Of a stretch of 21,191 nucleotides of DNA, positions 14,718 to 21,125 are shown piece after piece. The stretch's first letter is position 1. Every line of letters begins with the position of its first letter. The position numbers and the translations under genes are program-made. A model generated the notes under the pieces. It saw nothing but the letters and a program-made list of their open reading frames with translations. It ran no database searches and was not told the DNA's origin. The stretch is taken from IMG/VR virus record IMGVR_UViG_3300031601_000048, positions 1-21,191 of that record, one strand, 5' to 3'. Source of the stretch: a virus.

Positions 14718-14950
14718 AGCGCCCCCAGAATCAGTCCGGCCAGGCCCCAGATCAGACTCAAGACAACCCAGGCCCAGGCAGCGAGGCAAATCAGCAGCAA
14801 TAGCACCGAGAGTCCAAATACCCACCGCTCCCATATCGGTCTACCCCGAAATGTTCTGGTCATCGGCCTGCCCGCCAACCGGTATGCACACAGCGGCACC
14901 ACGGCAACCGCAACGACCAGGCCAGCGAAGATCACGGCTTGCAGTATCAT
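14714..14950 (-). CDS. Small multi-pass membrane protein A
   Basis: This 78-residue, very hydrophobic protein has an N-terminal helix (ILQAVIFAGLVVAVAVVPL), a short basic loop (RPMTRTFRGRPIWER, about residues 28-42), and a long second hydrophobic region. That region probably forms two passes and ends in GLILGAL. The start at ATG 14950 overlaps the previous stop as ATGA, with TGGGGGCGCT immediately upstream. It is adjacent to another two-helix protein with a similar ending. A pair of small membrane proteins could be holin-like, but no endolysin is visible, so lysis is only a guess. Confidence 0.68.
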   Translation of the reverse strand: MILQAVIFAGLVVAVAVVPLCAYRLAGRPMTRTFRGRPIWERWVFGLSVLLLLICLAAWAWVVLSLIWGLAGLILGAL

Positions 14951-15177
14951 AGCGCCCCCAGGCCAGCGAGCGCCAGAATGAGGACCATCACACCCACGCA
15001 GGAGGCCCCGATGAACAACAGCAGCAAGGCGCCAGGTAGCCAATTCTGCGGGCCCCTGCCTGACAGCGCGTTGCGTATTGCCGTCATAGGCGACACCACC
15101 ATCAGCATCATAGCCACCACGGCGAAGAGGCCGGCGAGCGCGATGCACCGAGACCAGAACATCCCGAGCTTGAGCAT
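14947..15177 (-). CDS. Small two-helix membrane protein B
   Basis: This 76-residue protein has two hydrophobic helices: an N-terminal one rich in A, V, L and M (about 11-30, LAVVAMML-like) and a C-terminal one (GALLLLFIGASCVGVMVLILAL, about 49-70). They are separated by a polar loop that includes RNALSGRGPQNW. The start ATG has an AGGAGGAGG site about 7 bases upstream. Its last codons carry the TGGGGGCGCT element that serves as the start region of the next gene. Holin-like topology is possible. There is no catalytic or receptor motif, so the function is unknown. Confidence 0.7.
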   Translation of the reverse strand: MLKLGMFWSRCIALAGLFAVVAMMLMVVSPMTAIRNALSGRGPQNWLPGALLLLFIGASCVGVMVLILALAGLGAL

Positions 15178-15178
15178 A

Positions 15179-15364
15179 TCATTCCTCCTCCTTCAGCTCC
15201 CAGCGCTGCGCCGTAGAGTCGCCTTCTGGTGCATCTGCCTTGACAAAGCGGCCCGCCTCCGCCACGCTGCCGTCCTTTGTGTGGTGCAGTAGCATAGGGG
15301 GCCTTGTCGTCTTCCCGTCTACCTCGAAGGGGCCAGCACTCCAGAACTCGGTAGGGGGTTGCAT
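15179..15364 (-). CDS. Small hypothetical protein
   Basis: This 61-residue polar protein opens with PPTEFWSAGPFEVDGK, has a mixed charged middle with a LLHHTKDGSVAEAG segment, and ends in an acidic tail (ELKEEE). A GAGGTGG site precedes its ATG, which lies one base after the upstream stop. It is one of a string of short cotranscribed genes between the two terminase subunits. It contains no known motif, signal peptide or membrane segment. Confidence 0.55.
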   Translation of the reverse strand: MQPPTEFWSAGPFEVDGKTTRPPMLLHHTKDGSVAEAGRFVKADAPEGDSTAQRWELKEEE

Positions 15365-15365
15365 G

Positions 15366-15635
15366 TCAGTCCCACCTCAGTTCAGTCCTCGCACGCTCTA
15401 CATTCGTCCCATGATATACGGCATACCGGAATCCCTCATTCTCCAGGGCAACAACGACATTTCCCCACTGCCGGCTTGTCGGATATCGTGTGAAGCGGTC
15501 GAGTGGGTCCACGACAAGCCATTGGCCGGCGCTCGCCGCTTCCTCTACCATCCTGTGCACATCGCACAATATCTCCTCGATGGGCGCCCCGCCTTGGTTG
15601 GCGACACTCAGCTCTCGTGCTTCGTCTGCGTTCAT
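15366..15635 (-). CDS. Hypothetical protein
   Basis: This 89-residue protein has a helical acidic N-terminal half (EEILCDVHRMVEEAASAG) and a beta-like half with WLVVDPLDRFTRYPTSRQWG and a FRYAVYHG strand. The start was set at ATG 15635, which follows AGGAGA about 9 bases upstream. A longer frame starting at 15797 would overlap the neighbouring coding region and looks like out-of-frame Arg/Ser-rich sequence. I do not recognise it, and no signal or membrane segment is present. Confidence 0.55.
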   Translation of the reverse strand: MNADEARELSVANQGGAPIEEILCDVHRMVEEAASAGQWLVVDPLDRFTRYPTSRQWGNVVVALENEGFRYAVYHGTNVERARTELRWD

Positions 15636-15639
15636 GTGA

Positions 15640-16155
15640 TCAATCTCCTCTACAGCGGGTGTGAAACGCCTTGCGGAACTGGGCGGCGATCTGTTCCACT
15701 TCGTGCTTGAGCGACTTCCAGTCGATCTCCCCATGCCCATCGCACAGGGGATATGCCAACGCCTTGTTCGGCTTCCGTGTGGAGAAAATCGCATCAAGAA
15801 GCGCCTTTTTGCATCTGTCTACCGCCACGGCGAGCCGTTGGAAGGACGCGAATAACGTGCGGTCCATGGCCTCCGCATACCCCTCGCTCAGCTCGATATT
15901 GGCTGGGTGTGATGCCGTCTTGTCCGGGGCCAATGCGCTCATGGGCTCATTCCTTACGACAGCCATCACCCAGCGGGTCTGGGACGGCATGGCACATTCC
16001 GGCCAGTCCTTCACAACGACACGGAATTGGCCATCTACAAAACTGGGGCCGAAGGACACCCGGTAGGCATCGCGACACACCGTCAAGAACTCTGTGTCCC
16101 CATAATCGGCCTTTGTGATGCCACGTTGCTCTGCGATAAATTCCCCCTCAGACAT
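15640..16155 (-). CDS. Hypothetical protein
   Basis: This 171-residue protein contains a central WVMAVVRNEPMSAL segment and a helical C-terminal half that includes LFASFQRLAVAVDRCKKALLDAIF. A basic tail follows. The start at ATG 16155 lies 5 bases after the upstream stop codon, with GGAGAGG somewhat far upstream. The frame extending to 16284 overlaps the neighbour and has shadow-like composition. There is no recognisable domain, signal peptide or membrane segment. It belongs to the cluster of unknown genes between the terminase subunits. Confidence 0.55.
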   Translation of the reverse strand: MSEGEFIAEQRGITKADYGDTEFLTVCRDAYRVSFGPSFVDGQFRVVVKDWPECAMPSQTRWVMAVVRNEPMSALAPDKTASHPANIELSEGYAEAMDRTLFASFQRLAVAVDRCKKALLDAIFSTRKPNKALAYPLCDGHGEIDWKSLKHEVEQIAAQFRKAFHTRCRGD

Positions 16156-16160
16156 GATAT

Positions 16161-16637
16161 CTAGGATTCCTCTCCGCACAGCGTCAGCGTCAGCCGCTTG
16201 TAGGCGTCGCGGGCGGCTTCCTCGGTGGGATAGAGAAACATCTGTCCTCTGTCCTGTGGCCTGAGCTGGCAGGATACAAACCATGGCTCGTTCATGCCCC
16301 CGGCAGGCTCCGGCCCTCTCGTCTTGATGATGGCGTTCAGGTCCACCACCGTGTCGTCTATGTCGCCCAGACGGTAGTGACGCGGCTTGATGGCCTCCAT
16401 GGCTGGCCCTGGGGCCTCAATAGGCCAGTCAAGGGGCGCCCCGCCGTGGCACCATCTCGTTCCATCCGGTGGCGGAAACCAGGCGGACGCGGCCGGGCTC
16501 TCCTTTTCCACCGTCTCATCATCCGCAGTCTCGCCCTCCTCATCGTCCAGGCGCTCCAGCTCCTCCAGCTCCCGGTCGTCCAATTCATCGACAAGACCCG
16601 CCACCTGTGCTTTTAGGTAGGCGATCTCGTTCTGCAT
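16161..16637 (-). CDS. Coiled-coil hypothetical protein
   Basis: This 158-residue protein has a coiled-coil N-terminal region (MQNEIAYLKAQVAGLVDEL and a very acidic continuation, residues 1-47). A proline/tryptophan-rich middle follows with WFPPPDGTRWCHGG, then a C-terminal domain containing PWFVSCQLRPQDRG and EEAARDAYKRLTLTLC. The ATG at 16637 lies inside the end of the methyltransferase gene, overlapping it by 53 bases in another frame. The open frame continues upstream for about 38 codons with coiled-coil-like charged residues, but it offers only a TTG start at 16751. The true start may therefore lie upstream. The function is unknown. Confidence 0.55.
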   Translation of the reverse strand: MQNEIAYLKAQVAGLVDELDDRELEELERLDDEEGETADDETVEKESPAASAWFPPPDGTRWCHGGAPLDWPIEAPGPAMEAIKPRHYRLGDIDDTVVDLNAIIKTRGPEPAGGMNEPWFVSCQLRPQDRGQMFLYPTEEAARDAYKRLTLTLCGEES

Positions 16638-17322
16638 GTCTTCCCGGCTCAGTTCCTCGGCCTTCTCGCTCTCGTCTCTCGAATAGCACCACCAGCACGC
16701 CGTTCCACCAGGGACGGCGCCAGACGGCTGCCACGGTGTCGTCGTCGTCAAAACTCAGTTGACACAGCGCCCGGATAGTGCCGGCTGCCACGTCGTCTCC
16801 GTCGAAGTCGTCCACGATCAGCACCCGGGGGTCGGCCTCCGATACCAGCCGCCTGATGTTCTTGTATGTCGCCGCCTCCGAATGATCGCCATCATACAGC
16901 AGCACGTCCTGGGGGCCTATGTCCCACTCTGCCGAGTCGCCCTCGAAGAGCCAGAACCGGTCGCCCAGGTGCTTCCTCAAATTGGCCTTGCAGATGTCCT
17001 CCACCCTCGCCGTAGAGTTCTCCGCGCGGCGCGTACCCCGAACCGCGAAGTCCACCAGCTGGAATTGCGAGAAGTTGTCGCAGACAGAGACGTCCACGCT
17101 GTCATTGCATCCAGCAGCGCAGGCCGTGGCGCCCATATGAGCGCCGACTTCGGCATAGCGGGTGATATTGGGGTGTTTGGTGAGATGGTGCAGAAATGAA
17201 CGGACGTGGGCCGATGTCATACCGGGAATGGCAAGGACATCTGCCGGCAGGTCGCCAGCCATCTCGGCCTCGGCGGCTGAGATGCACGCGTCTATCCATG
17301 TGCGCATGTCGGGTGCGTCCAT
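16585..17322 (-). CDS. SAM-dependent methyltransferase (Methyltransf_24-like)
   Basis: This 245-residue class I methyltransferase is of a type often acting on sugars or small molecules. Motif I is AEVGAHMGATA (57-67), the SAM-binding loop. An acidic residue follows in VCDNF (80-84), then LLYDGDHSEA (141-150) and IVDDFDGDD (169-177), the standard order in this family. A strong AGGAGGAGGAG ribosome site precedes the ATG. The domain seems complete near LVVLFERR (210-217), and the last 28 residues are low-complexity and overlap the next gene. It stands between the lipoprotein and unknown genes. One idea is modification of a surface or virion sugar made by the phage glycosyltransferase, but the substrate cannot be read from the sequence. 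Confidence 0.78.
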   Translation of the reverse strand: MDAPDMRTWIDACISAAEAEMAGDLPADVLAIPGMTSAHVRSFLHHLTKHPNITRYAEVGAHMGATACAAGCNDSVDVSVCDNFSQFQLVDFAVRGTRRAENSTARVEDICKANLRKHLGDRFWLFEGDSAEWDIGPQDVLLYDGDHSEAATYKNIRRLVSEADPRVLIVDDFDGDDVAAGTIRALCQLSFDDDDTVAAVWRRPWWNGVLVVLFERREREGRGTEPGRHAERDRLPKSTGGGSCR

Positions 17323-17343
17323 GGGCTCCTCCTCCTGTTTGGG

Positions 17344-17715
17344 TCACTCTATGGTAAACACCATAACCGGGTATGTCAACCGCAGGGCCTCCTCGATCTT
17401 CCTCAACAGCCGCGCCGTCGCGCCGTAGTCGATGGCTTGGGCCACCATCGCCTGAATTGTCAGCCTGTCGGGCTCAATGCGCACGACCACCCGGTATACT
17501 TTCGGGCCCGTCGCCAGCCCGGTGAACTGCACATACTGCCCCGTGATCAGCCGCGAGCTCGGGTTCTGCGTGATGATGTCAACGCCCACCCGGGACAGGG
17601 CCATTACGCAATCGGCATACACCGCGTCGGGCGGCCCTGGGAGCGCTGTATTGGCCACCCTGAGCGTCTGCATGGTGCATCCTGCGATGAGCAACAACGG
17701 GACTATCCACCTCAT
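17344..17715 (-). CDS. Phage-encoded lipoprotein
   Basis: This 123-residue protein has a 12-residue signal peptide (MRWIVPLLLIAG) ending in a lipobox (IAGC, Cys13), so it should be lipid-modified and membrane-anchored. Residue 14 is Thr, not Asp, which in diderms favours outer-membrane sorting. The mature part has an alternating pattern from PPDAVYADCVMALSRVGV through SSRLITGQYV to a helical C-terminus with ARLLRKIEEALR, resembling small alpha/beta domains in bacterial lipoproteins. ATG 17715 follows GGAGGG. A longer frame from 17826 overlaps terS and lacks a plausible signal. Possible roles are superinfection exclusion or a spanin-like function; neither is shown. Confidence 0.74.
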   Translation of the reverse strand: MRWIVPLLLIAGCTMQTLRVANTALPGPPDAVYADCVMALSRVGVDIITQNPSSRLITGQYVQFTGLATGPKVYRVVVRIEPDRLTIQAMVAQAIDYGATARLLRKIEEALRLTYPVMVFTIE

Positions 17716-17737
17716 GGTCCTACCCTCCTGTGCGGGT

Positions 17738-18310
17738 TTACTCCTCCTCCGCCTTCTCGAACGCCGCCAATTCTTCGTCCGCTGCCCGCAGCTGGGCCAG
17801 GTATTCGATGGGGCCACCTGCGGCACCGGTGAGCTCGCGCTTGTCTGCTGCGTATGCCCCGATCATCCGAATGCACTGGTCCCGCGCTTTGGCCCGATCT
17901 ACCAGCTTGAGCCGGGTCTTCAGGATCGGCAATCCGTCGTCCGGGTCCCCGATCATCTCCACGTCCTGCGTCAGCTCCGTCAGGGCAGTTATGTCCTCCC
18001 TGCTGCAGCCTCTCATATCGATGCGGGCCGCCCCGTCCTCGTCAACCGTCATGAATTTGTCGAGCGTTGCCGTGGCGTCCTTGTATGCGTCCTGCAGCAG
18101 CATATCGGCCGTGATCTCCAGGCGTTCGGCACGTTTCGCCTGGGCGGCTTGGATGGCCTCTTGCACGTTATCATTAGCTAACAAGATGGACCCACGCACC
18201 GATGCCCCGTTCTCACTGTATCCCGCCCGTATCGCGGCCTGGGTGGCATTCAGGTCCACCAAGTATTCCGCGACAAACGCCTTCCGCTTGGGATTCAACG
18301 TCTTTCGCAT
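17738..18310 (-). CDS. terS: Terminase small subunit (Terminase_2 / XtmA-like)
   Basis: This 190-residue protein recognises the packaging site and recruits the large terminase. The N-terminal part contains the family signature LNPKRKAFVAEYLVDLNATQAAIRAGYS (6-33), a helix-turn-helix-like DNA-binding region. A helical VQEAIQAAQAKRAERLEI segment follows, then a long helical oligomerisation part and an acidic C-terminus ending EKAEEE. The length is typical. An AGGA site is 6 bases before the ATG. It is followed by the lipoprotein gene rather than directly by terL, which lies about 3 kb downstream. A second, P27-like small terminase candidate precedes it. Confidence 0.88.
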   Translation of the reverse strand: MRKTLNPKRKAFVAEYLVDLNATQAAIRAGYSENGASVRGSILLANDNVQEAIQAAQAKRAERLEITADMLLQDAYKDATATLDKFMTVDEDGAARIDMRGCSREDITALTELTQDVEMIGDPDDGLPILKTRLKLVDRAKARDQCIRMIGAYAADKRELTGAAGGPIEYLAQLRAADEELAAFEKAEEE

Positions 18311-18317
18311 CTCGTTC

Positions 18318-18584
18318 CTATCCTAACCCTATCTGTCGCAGCACCTTATCGGCCTTGACGCCGCGCATCTTCGCCAGCACGGCACCTGCCGCCGTCTCGA
18401 TCTTCAGATACGGGTTCTCAATCGGCGCCCCGGTCCGCGGATGCATTACGATTGCTCCATTTTCGCGCACGTTCGCCGATGCCTCTTTGTACACCTCTAG
18501 GGCGTCGGCGAATACCCGCAGGTCCACGACCCGCCGGCCGGGATTCTCCTTACGCAGCTCCCCCAGTACGTCTATTTCGCCCAC
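18318..18584 (-). CDS. P27-like small terminase-related protein
   Basis: This 88-residue protein has features of the P27 (Terminase_4) small-subunit family. The helix DLRVFADALEVYKEASANV (about 21-39) is followed by ENGAIVMHPRTGAPIENPYL (41-60) and a C-terminal helix AAGAVLAKMRGVKADKVL. The P27 hallmark is a glycine turn, an NP(Y)L element and a final helix, in that order. It starts at GTG 18584, inside the end of the PLD-like gene (13-base overlap), with a GGGAG site upstream. It precedes a complete Terminase_2-type small subunit, so the phage may carry two kinds of small terminase, or this one may be a regulator. It is short for the family. Confidence 0.6.
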   Translation of the reverse strand: MGEIDVLGELRKENPGRRVVDLRVFADALEVYKEASANVRENGAIVMHPRTGAPIENPYLKIETAAGAVLAKMRGVKADKVLRQIGLG

Positions 18585-19198
18585 ACCTTGACTCCCGCAA
18601 ATATCTCCAGCTGGTCGGCGTCAAAGGCGTCGCCGACGCGACTTGCCTTGTATGCGTCCATCCCTGCTATCTCCCCCCGGAGCATCGGCAGCTCTCCCTC
18701 GATCTGTTTCACCAAGTCAAAGTCCGGGCCGCCCTCCGTGATGTCGAGCTGCTCGAACCGCGGATTGAAATTCAGGTTCATCGATCCGCGCAGCAGCAGC
18801 TTGTATCCCGCGCTCCTGATGGTGGCAATCTTCGCGTGATTCAAAACGTAGCGCACCGAATCGGCGCCGTAGTTGTCGCGCCAGCGGTCGATCAGCCCAG
18901 CGTTCTTGTATCGCGCCCCGTGATCAATCACCAACGTCCCGCCGGTCACCCGCCCGTCGTTCTGCAAGCGCTCCATACACTCAACCTCGTATTCGGCGAC
19001 CGTCCAGGTCCACAGCGACAGCTCCGCCGGCCCGGTCTGGTCCAGGCAGGCCAGAATGGCGTCGATCATTGAGAACTGACCGCGCGTCACTGCGAAAAGT
19101 GCCAGGCCCGGCTCTATCTGGCCGATGCACTCCGCTGCCGTCTTGAAGCTCTCCACTGCCCGCGTCCTGCGGGTTGCGATTGCTGATGCCCTCGCCAT
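18572..19198 (-). CDS. Phospholipase D-like phage protein, degenerate HKD motif
   Basis: This 208-residue protein has one PLD-superfamily module. HAK (121-123) supplies the His and Lys, RGSMNLN (137-143) supplies the following Gly-Ser-x-Asn, and NPRFEQ (145-150) is typical of a phage subgroup. The Asp expected five residues after the Lys is Arg128, so the HKD motif is incomplete. Whether this is a nuclease, a lipase-like enzyme or a non-enzymatic relative cannot be decided. It is the first gene of the packaging operon, about 25 bases downstream of the predicted start of transcription. AGGGGGGCG is its ribosome site. PLD-like genes commonly occur beside terminase genes in phages. Confidence 0.72.
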   Translation of the reverse strand: MARASAIATRRTRAVESFKTAAECIGQIEPGLALFAVTRGQFSMIDAILACLDQTGPAELSLWTWTVAEYEVECMERLQNDGRVTGGTLVIDHGARYKNAGLIDRWRDNYGADSVRYVLNHAKIATIRSAGYKLLLRGSMNLNFNPRFEQLDITEGGPDFDLVKQIEGELPMLRGEIAGMDAYKASRVGDAFDADQLEIFAGVKVWAK

Positions 19199-19229
19199 AC
19201 CGCCCCCCTGTGGTTGGTCCTAGTCTTAT

Positions 19230-19258
19230 AATATACCACAAGCAAGGCAATATGTCAA
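19230..19258 (-). promoter_or_regulatory. Sigma70 promoter for the packaging/structural operon
   Basis: The minus-strand sequence reads TTGACA (19258-19253), a 17-base spacer, then TATATT (19235-19230). Both boxes and spacing are near consensus. Transcription should begin around 19223, giving a short leader before the PLD-like gene. It faces the plus-strand promoter at 19327-19355 and is a strong candidate for the main promoter of the minus-strand genes. Confidence 0.83.
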
Positions 19259-19283
19259 GGGCTTTCTCGGCGTTCGGCATGGC

Positions 19284-19299
19284 ACGCTTTTTGTAGCGT
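19284..19299. promoter_or_regulatory. Short inverted repeat between divergent promoters
   Basis: ACGCT and AGCGT (19284-19288 and 19295-19299) form a perfect 5-bp inverted repeat with a 6-base spacer. It lies in the 68-base gap between the two divergent -35 boxes. Its central position would suit an operator controlling both promoters, but a 5-bp arm can occur by chance. No regulator gene is visible in this window. Confidence 0.3.
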
Positions 19300-19326
19300 C
19301 AGGGGCATACAATCTTGCCTTTTCTC

Positions 19327-19355
19327 TTGACTTCTTAACTCGTATGTGCTATATT
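19327..19355 (+). promoter_or_regulatory. Sigma70 promoter for plus-strand genes (copy 1)
   Basis: TTGACT (19327-19332) and TATATT (19350-19355) are separated by 17 bases, then followed by AGT. It is nearly identical over about 40 bases to the promoter at 19889-19917. It drives the gene at 19401 and probably those after it. Confidence 0.82.
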
Positions 19356-19400
19356 AGTGGTAGAGATTGAAAAACACACACCAGCACAGGAGATCAGACG

Positions 19401-19856
19401 ATGACACAGACAATCCGCATCCGCCCGACTGTCGGCAGCAACTCCGGTCGCCGTACCGGCTGGATCAAGCAAATCACCAGCGTTGACAGCAGCAAACGCA
19501 ACGGCTACGCATTCGAGGGCGAGTTCTTGACAGCGGGCCAGGAAGTTGACTTGCCCGTCGGCGCCATTTTGGTCCGCGTCGATCCCGAGGGCAGCGTCAA
19601 GAACGCATATCAGTCCGGGCATATCTACCGGCTCCAGGCCGATGGTGAGATGGAAGAGCTGGAGTCGGGCGACTGGAGAGACGATTTCTTGACTCTCCGT
19701 GATGCCGCATCCAATGCCCTGCAGGTGCCCGAGCCCGCCGTTGACCTGACCGCCATTTCGACAGCCGATCTGGTCGCAGAGATCCAGCGCCGCGGAGCCG
19801 TCGTCTGCGCTCGTACCGGCTGCCAGGACATTGAGCAGATGGCGCTGGGCTTCTGA
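19401..19856 (+). CDS. Hypothetical early-type phage protein
   Basis: This 151-residue protein starts MTQTIRIRPTVGSNSG. It has a mixed alpha/beta core including EGEFLTAGQEVDLPVGAILV (about 39-58) and ends with a short helix containing DLTAISTADLVAEIQRRGA (114-132), a small motif found in many phage proteins. The ATG has AGGAG 8 bases upstream and is preceded by its own promoter (19327-19355). It is the first gene of the divergent plus-strand unit. No enzymatic motif, signal or membrane helix is visible. By location it is probably an early or middle gene. Confidence 0.68.
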   Translation: MTQTIRIRPTVGSNSGRRTGWIKQITSVDSSKRNGYAFEGEFLTAGQEVDLPVGAILVRVDPEGSVKNAYQSGHIYRLQADGEMEELESGDWRDDFLTLRDAASNALQVPEPAVDLTAISTADLVAEIQRRGAVVCARTGCQDIEQMALGF

Positions 19857-19888
19857 TCCATCTTTCTGCACCTTTCTCGCTTTTTCTC

Positions 19889-19917
19889 TTGACTTCTCAG
19901 CTTGTATGTCGTATATT
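19889..19917 (+). promoter_or_regulatory. Sigma70 promoter for HNH gene (copy 2)
   Basis: TTGACT (19889-19894), a 17-base spacer, then TATATT (19912-19917) and AGT. Flanking sequence including TTTTCTC before the -35 box and GTATGT in the spacer matches the copy at 19327-19355, so the promoter has been duplicated. It lies in the short gap before the HNH gene. Confidence 0.82.
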
Positions 19918-19957
19918 AGTAACAGCAGCAGAGAACACCCCACCAGGAGACCCCGAG

Positions 19958-20359
19958 ATGACACACGCGACCGGCCCACTCGCAAACGCTGCACCGGCAG
20001 GCGAATGGCACGGAGCCCATTGGATCCGCGACGAGAGGCGCCTAGCGATCTACCTACGCGACGGGCTGGCTTGCGCATACTGCGGGACGACAATCGAGGA
20101 CGGCGCAATACTGTCCCTCGACCATCTCAAGCCACGAAGCCGGGGCGGAAAGAACGACAGTCGCAATCTGGTGACGTGCTGCCGTCGATGCAACAGCCGA
20201 CGCGGCAATCGCTCGGTGCGATCATTCTGCCGCATAGTCGCAGAATACAACGGAGCACGCGAGACGGCAGCAATCGAGCGGCATGTGCGCAACTGCGCGC
20301 GGCGACAGCCGGACATGGATGCAGCACGGCACATCATCGCACAGAGAGCAGAATTCTGA
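19958..20359 (+). CDS. HNH endonuclease
   Basis: This 133-residue protein is a predicted HNH nuclease with a structural zinc site. CAYC (39-42) and CRRC (75-78) supply the four Cys. Between them are LSLDHLKPRSRGG (53-64) with the catalytic Asp-His pair, SRN (68-70), and the terminal Asn79 in CRRCNSRRG. The order and spacing match phage HNH proteins, which nick or cut DNA. The start ATG was set at 19958 because AGGAGACCCCGAG precedes it; an upstream GTG/TTG extension would run into the promoter. It may help the terminase, as HNH proteins do in some HK97-like phages, or be a homing-type element; the choice is inference. Confidence 0.87.
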   Translation: MTHATGPLANAAPAGEWHGAHWIRDERRLAIYLRDGLACAYCGTTIEDGAILSLDHLKPRSRGGKNDSRNLVTCCRRCNSRRGNRSVRSFCRIVAEYNGARETAAIERHVRNCARRQPDMDAARHIIAQRAEF

Positions 20360-20409
20360 GCCCTGGCACCCGCACCATCCCACAGGACCCACACACAGGA
20401 GAACCCGAG

Positions 20410-20664
20410 ATGACCTTCACCCCGATCAGCCGCGAGACGACGGAACTCATCGACGCAGCCTGGTGGACAGTTGTTGGTTTTGGCCCTTGCTCTAATCGTG
20501 GCGGGCTATATAGCACGCGAGATGCGGCAAGCCATCGGCGGATCAGCAAGGCCGTCGGGGACTGGAGTCTCGCAAATTCCCGAGTCTATGCATACTCCAG
20601 CCGCGCAGGGGCCATGGATGGAGACATCTCTGATGACATCGGGACGGACGGACGGATCAAATAA
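20410..20664 (+). CDS. Small hypothetical protein, possibly frameshifted
   Basis: This 84-residue ORF begins with MTFTPISRETTELIDAAWWT after a CACAGGAG ribosome site and ends just before the next gene's ribosome site. After residue 20 its sequence becomes polar and irregular. In the +1 frame from about 20471, the same DNA encodes a clear membrane helix (LVLALALIVAGYIAREM). The natural continuation of WWT may therefore be that helix, and a single-base insertion around 20455-20475 may have shifted the frame. If so, the 84-residue product is a damaged small membrane protein. The alternative is that the hydrophobic stretch is a shadow frame. Confidence 0.5.
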   Translation: MTFTPISRETTELIDAAWWTVVGFGPCSNRGGLYSTRDAASHRRISKAVGDWSLANSRVYAYSSRAGAMDGDISDDIGTDGRIK

Positions 20665-20687
20665 CCCACTCACACAGGAGGAACATC

Positions 20688-21125
20688 ATGACACAGACTA
20701 CAGACGCAGAGGCGTTTTTGCGGAAGTGCGACACGGCCATAGACGTGACGGAATCGTTCGCGAAACTGGAGATCGAGGGGGAGCAGGACTGGCGCGCAGG
20801 ATCCACGACCTACGAGCTGCCGGACGGCTCCAAGATCCGCGTCTGCGGAACGGACGCCGTGGCTTTGCCGGCAGTGGTCCCCACGCTTCAGGTCGATGCG
20901 TCGATGCTGGGATCTGACTTCAACGGCCCGCATCTCGGCACATTCTGCTCGATCCTGCAGACCATCGTCGGACCCGCGGTTGAGATCGTCGCGGTGACCC
21001 ACAGTTACAACGGAGCTGTAAACGGATGCCCCGGGGACGGGTTTGATGAGGTGATCCCAGAGGCGCAGTGGAACCAGGCCCTGGACGCCTTCGCGACGGA
21101 ATGTCCCGAGTCCTGGGACTGCTAA
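20688..21125 (+). CDS. Hypothetical protein
   Basis: This 145-residue acidic protein starts MTQTTDAEAFLRK, very like the beginning of the protein at 19401. It contains a beta-rich middle with TYELPDGSKIRVCG (41-54) and a C-terminal region with Trp and several Cys, ending ATECPESWDC. The ATG has a strong AGGAGG about 6 bases upstream. It belongs to the plus-strand row of short phage genes and was probably read from the promoters at 19327 and 19889. No known domain is recognised. Confidence 0.68.
   Translation: MTQTTDAEAFLRKCDTAIDVTESFAKLEIEGEQDWRAGSTTYELPDGSKIRVCGTDAVALPAVVPTLQVDASMLGSDFNGPHLGTFCSILQTIVGPAVEIVAVTHSYNGAVNGCPGDGFDEVIPEAQWNQALDAFATECPESWDC

Noticed and set aside
19199-19400. Packaging (cos/pac) or attachment site in the divergent region
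   Set aside because: The location would suit a packaging site, but no repeats or end-like features beyond the promoters and a 5-bp inverted repeat are visible.
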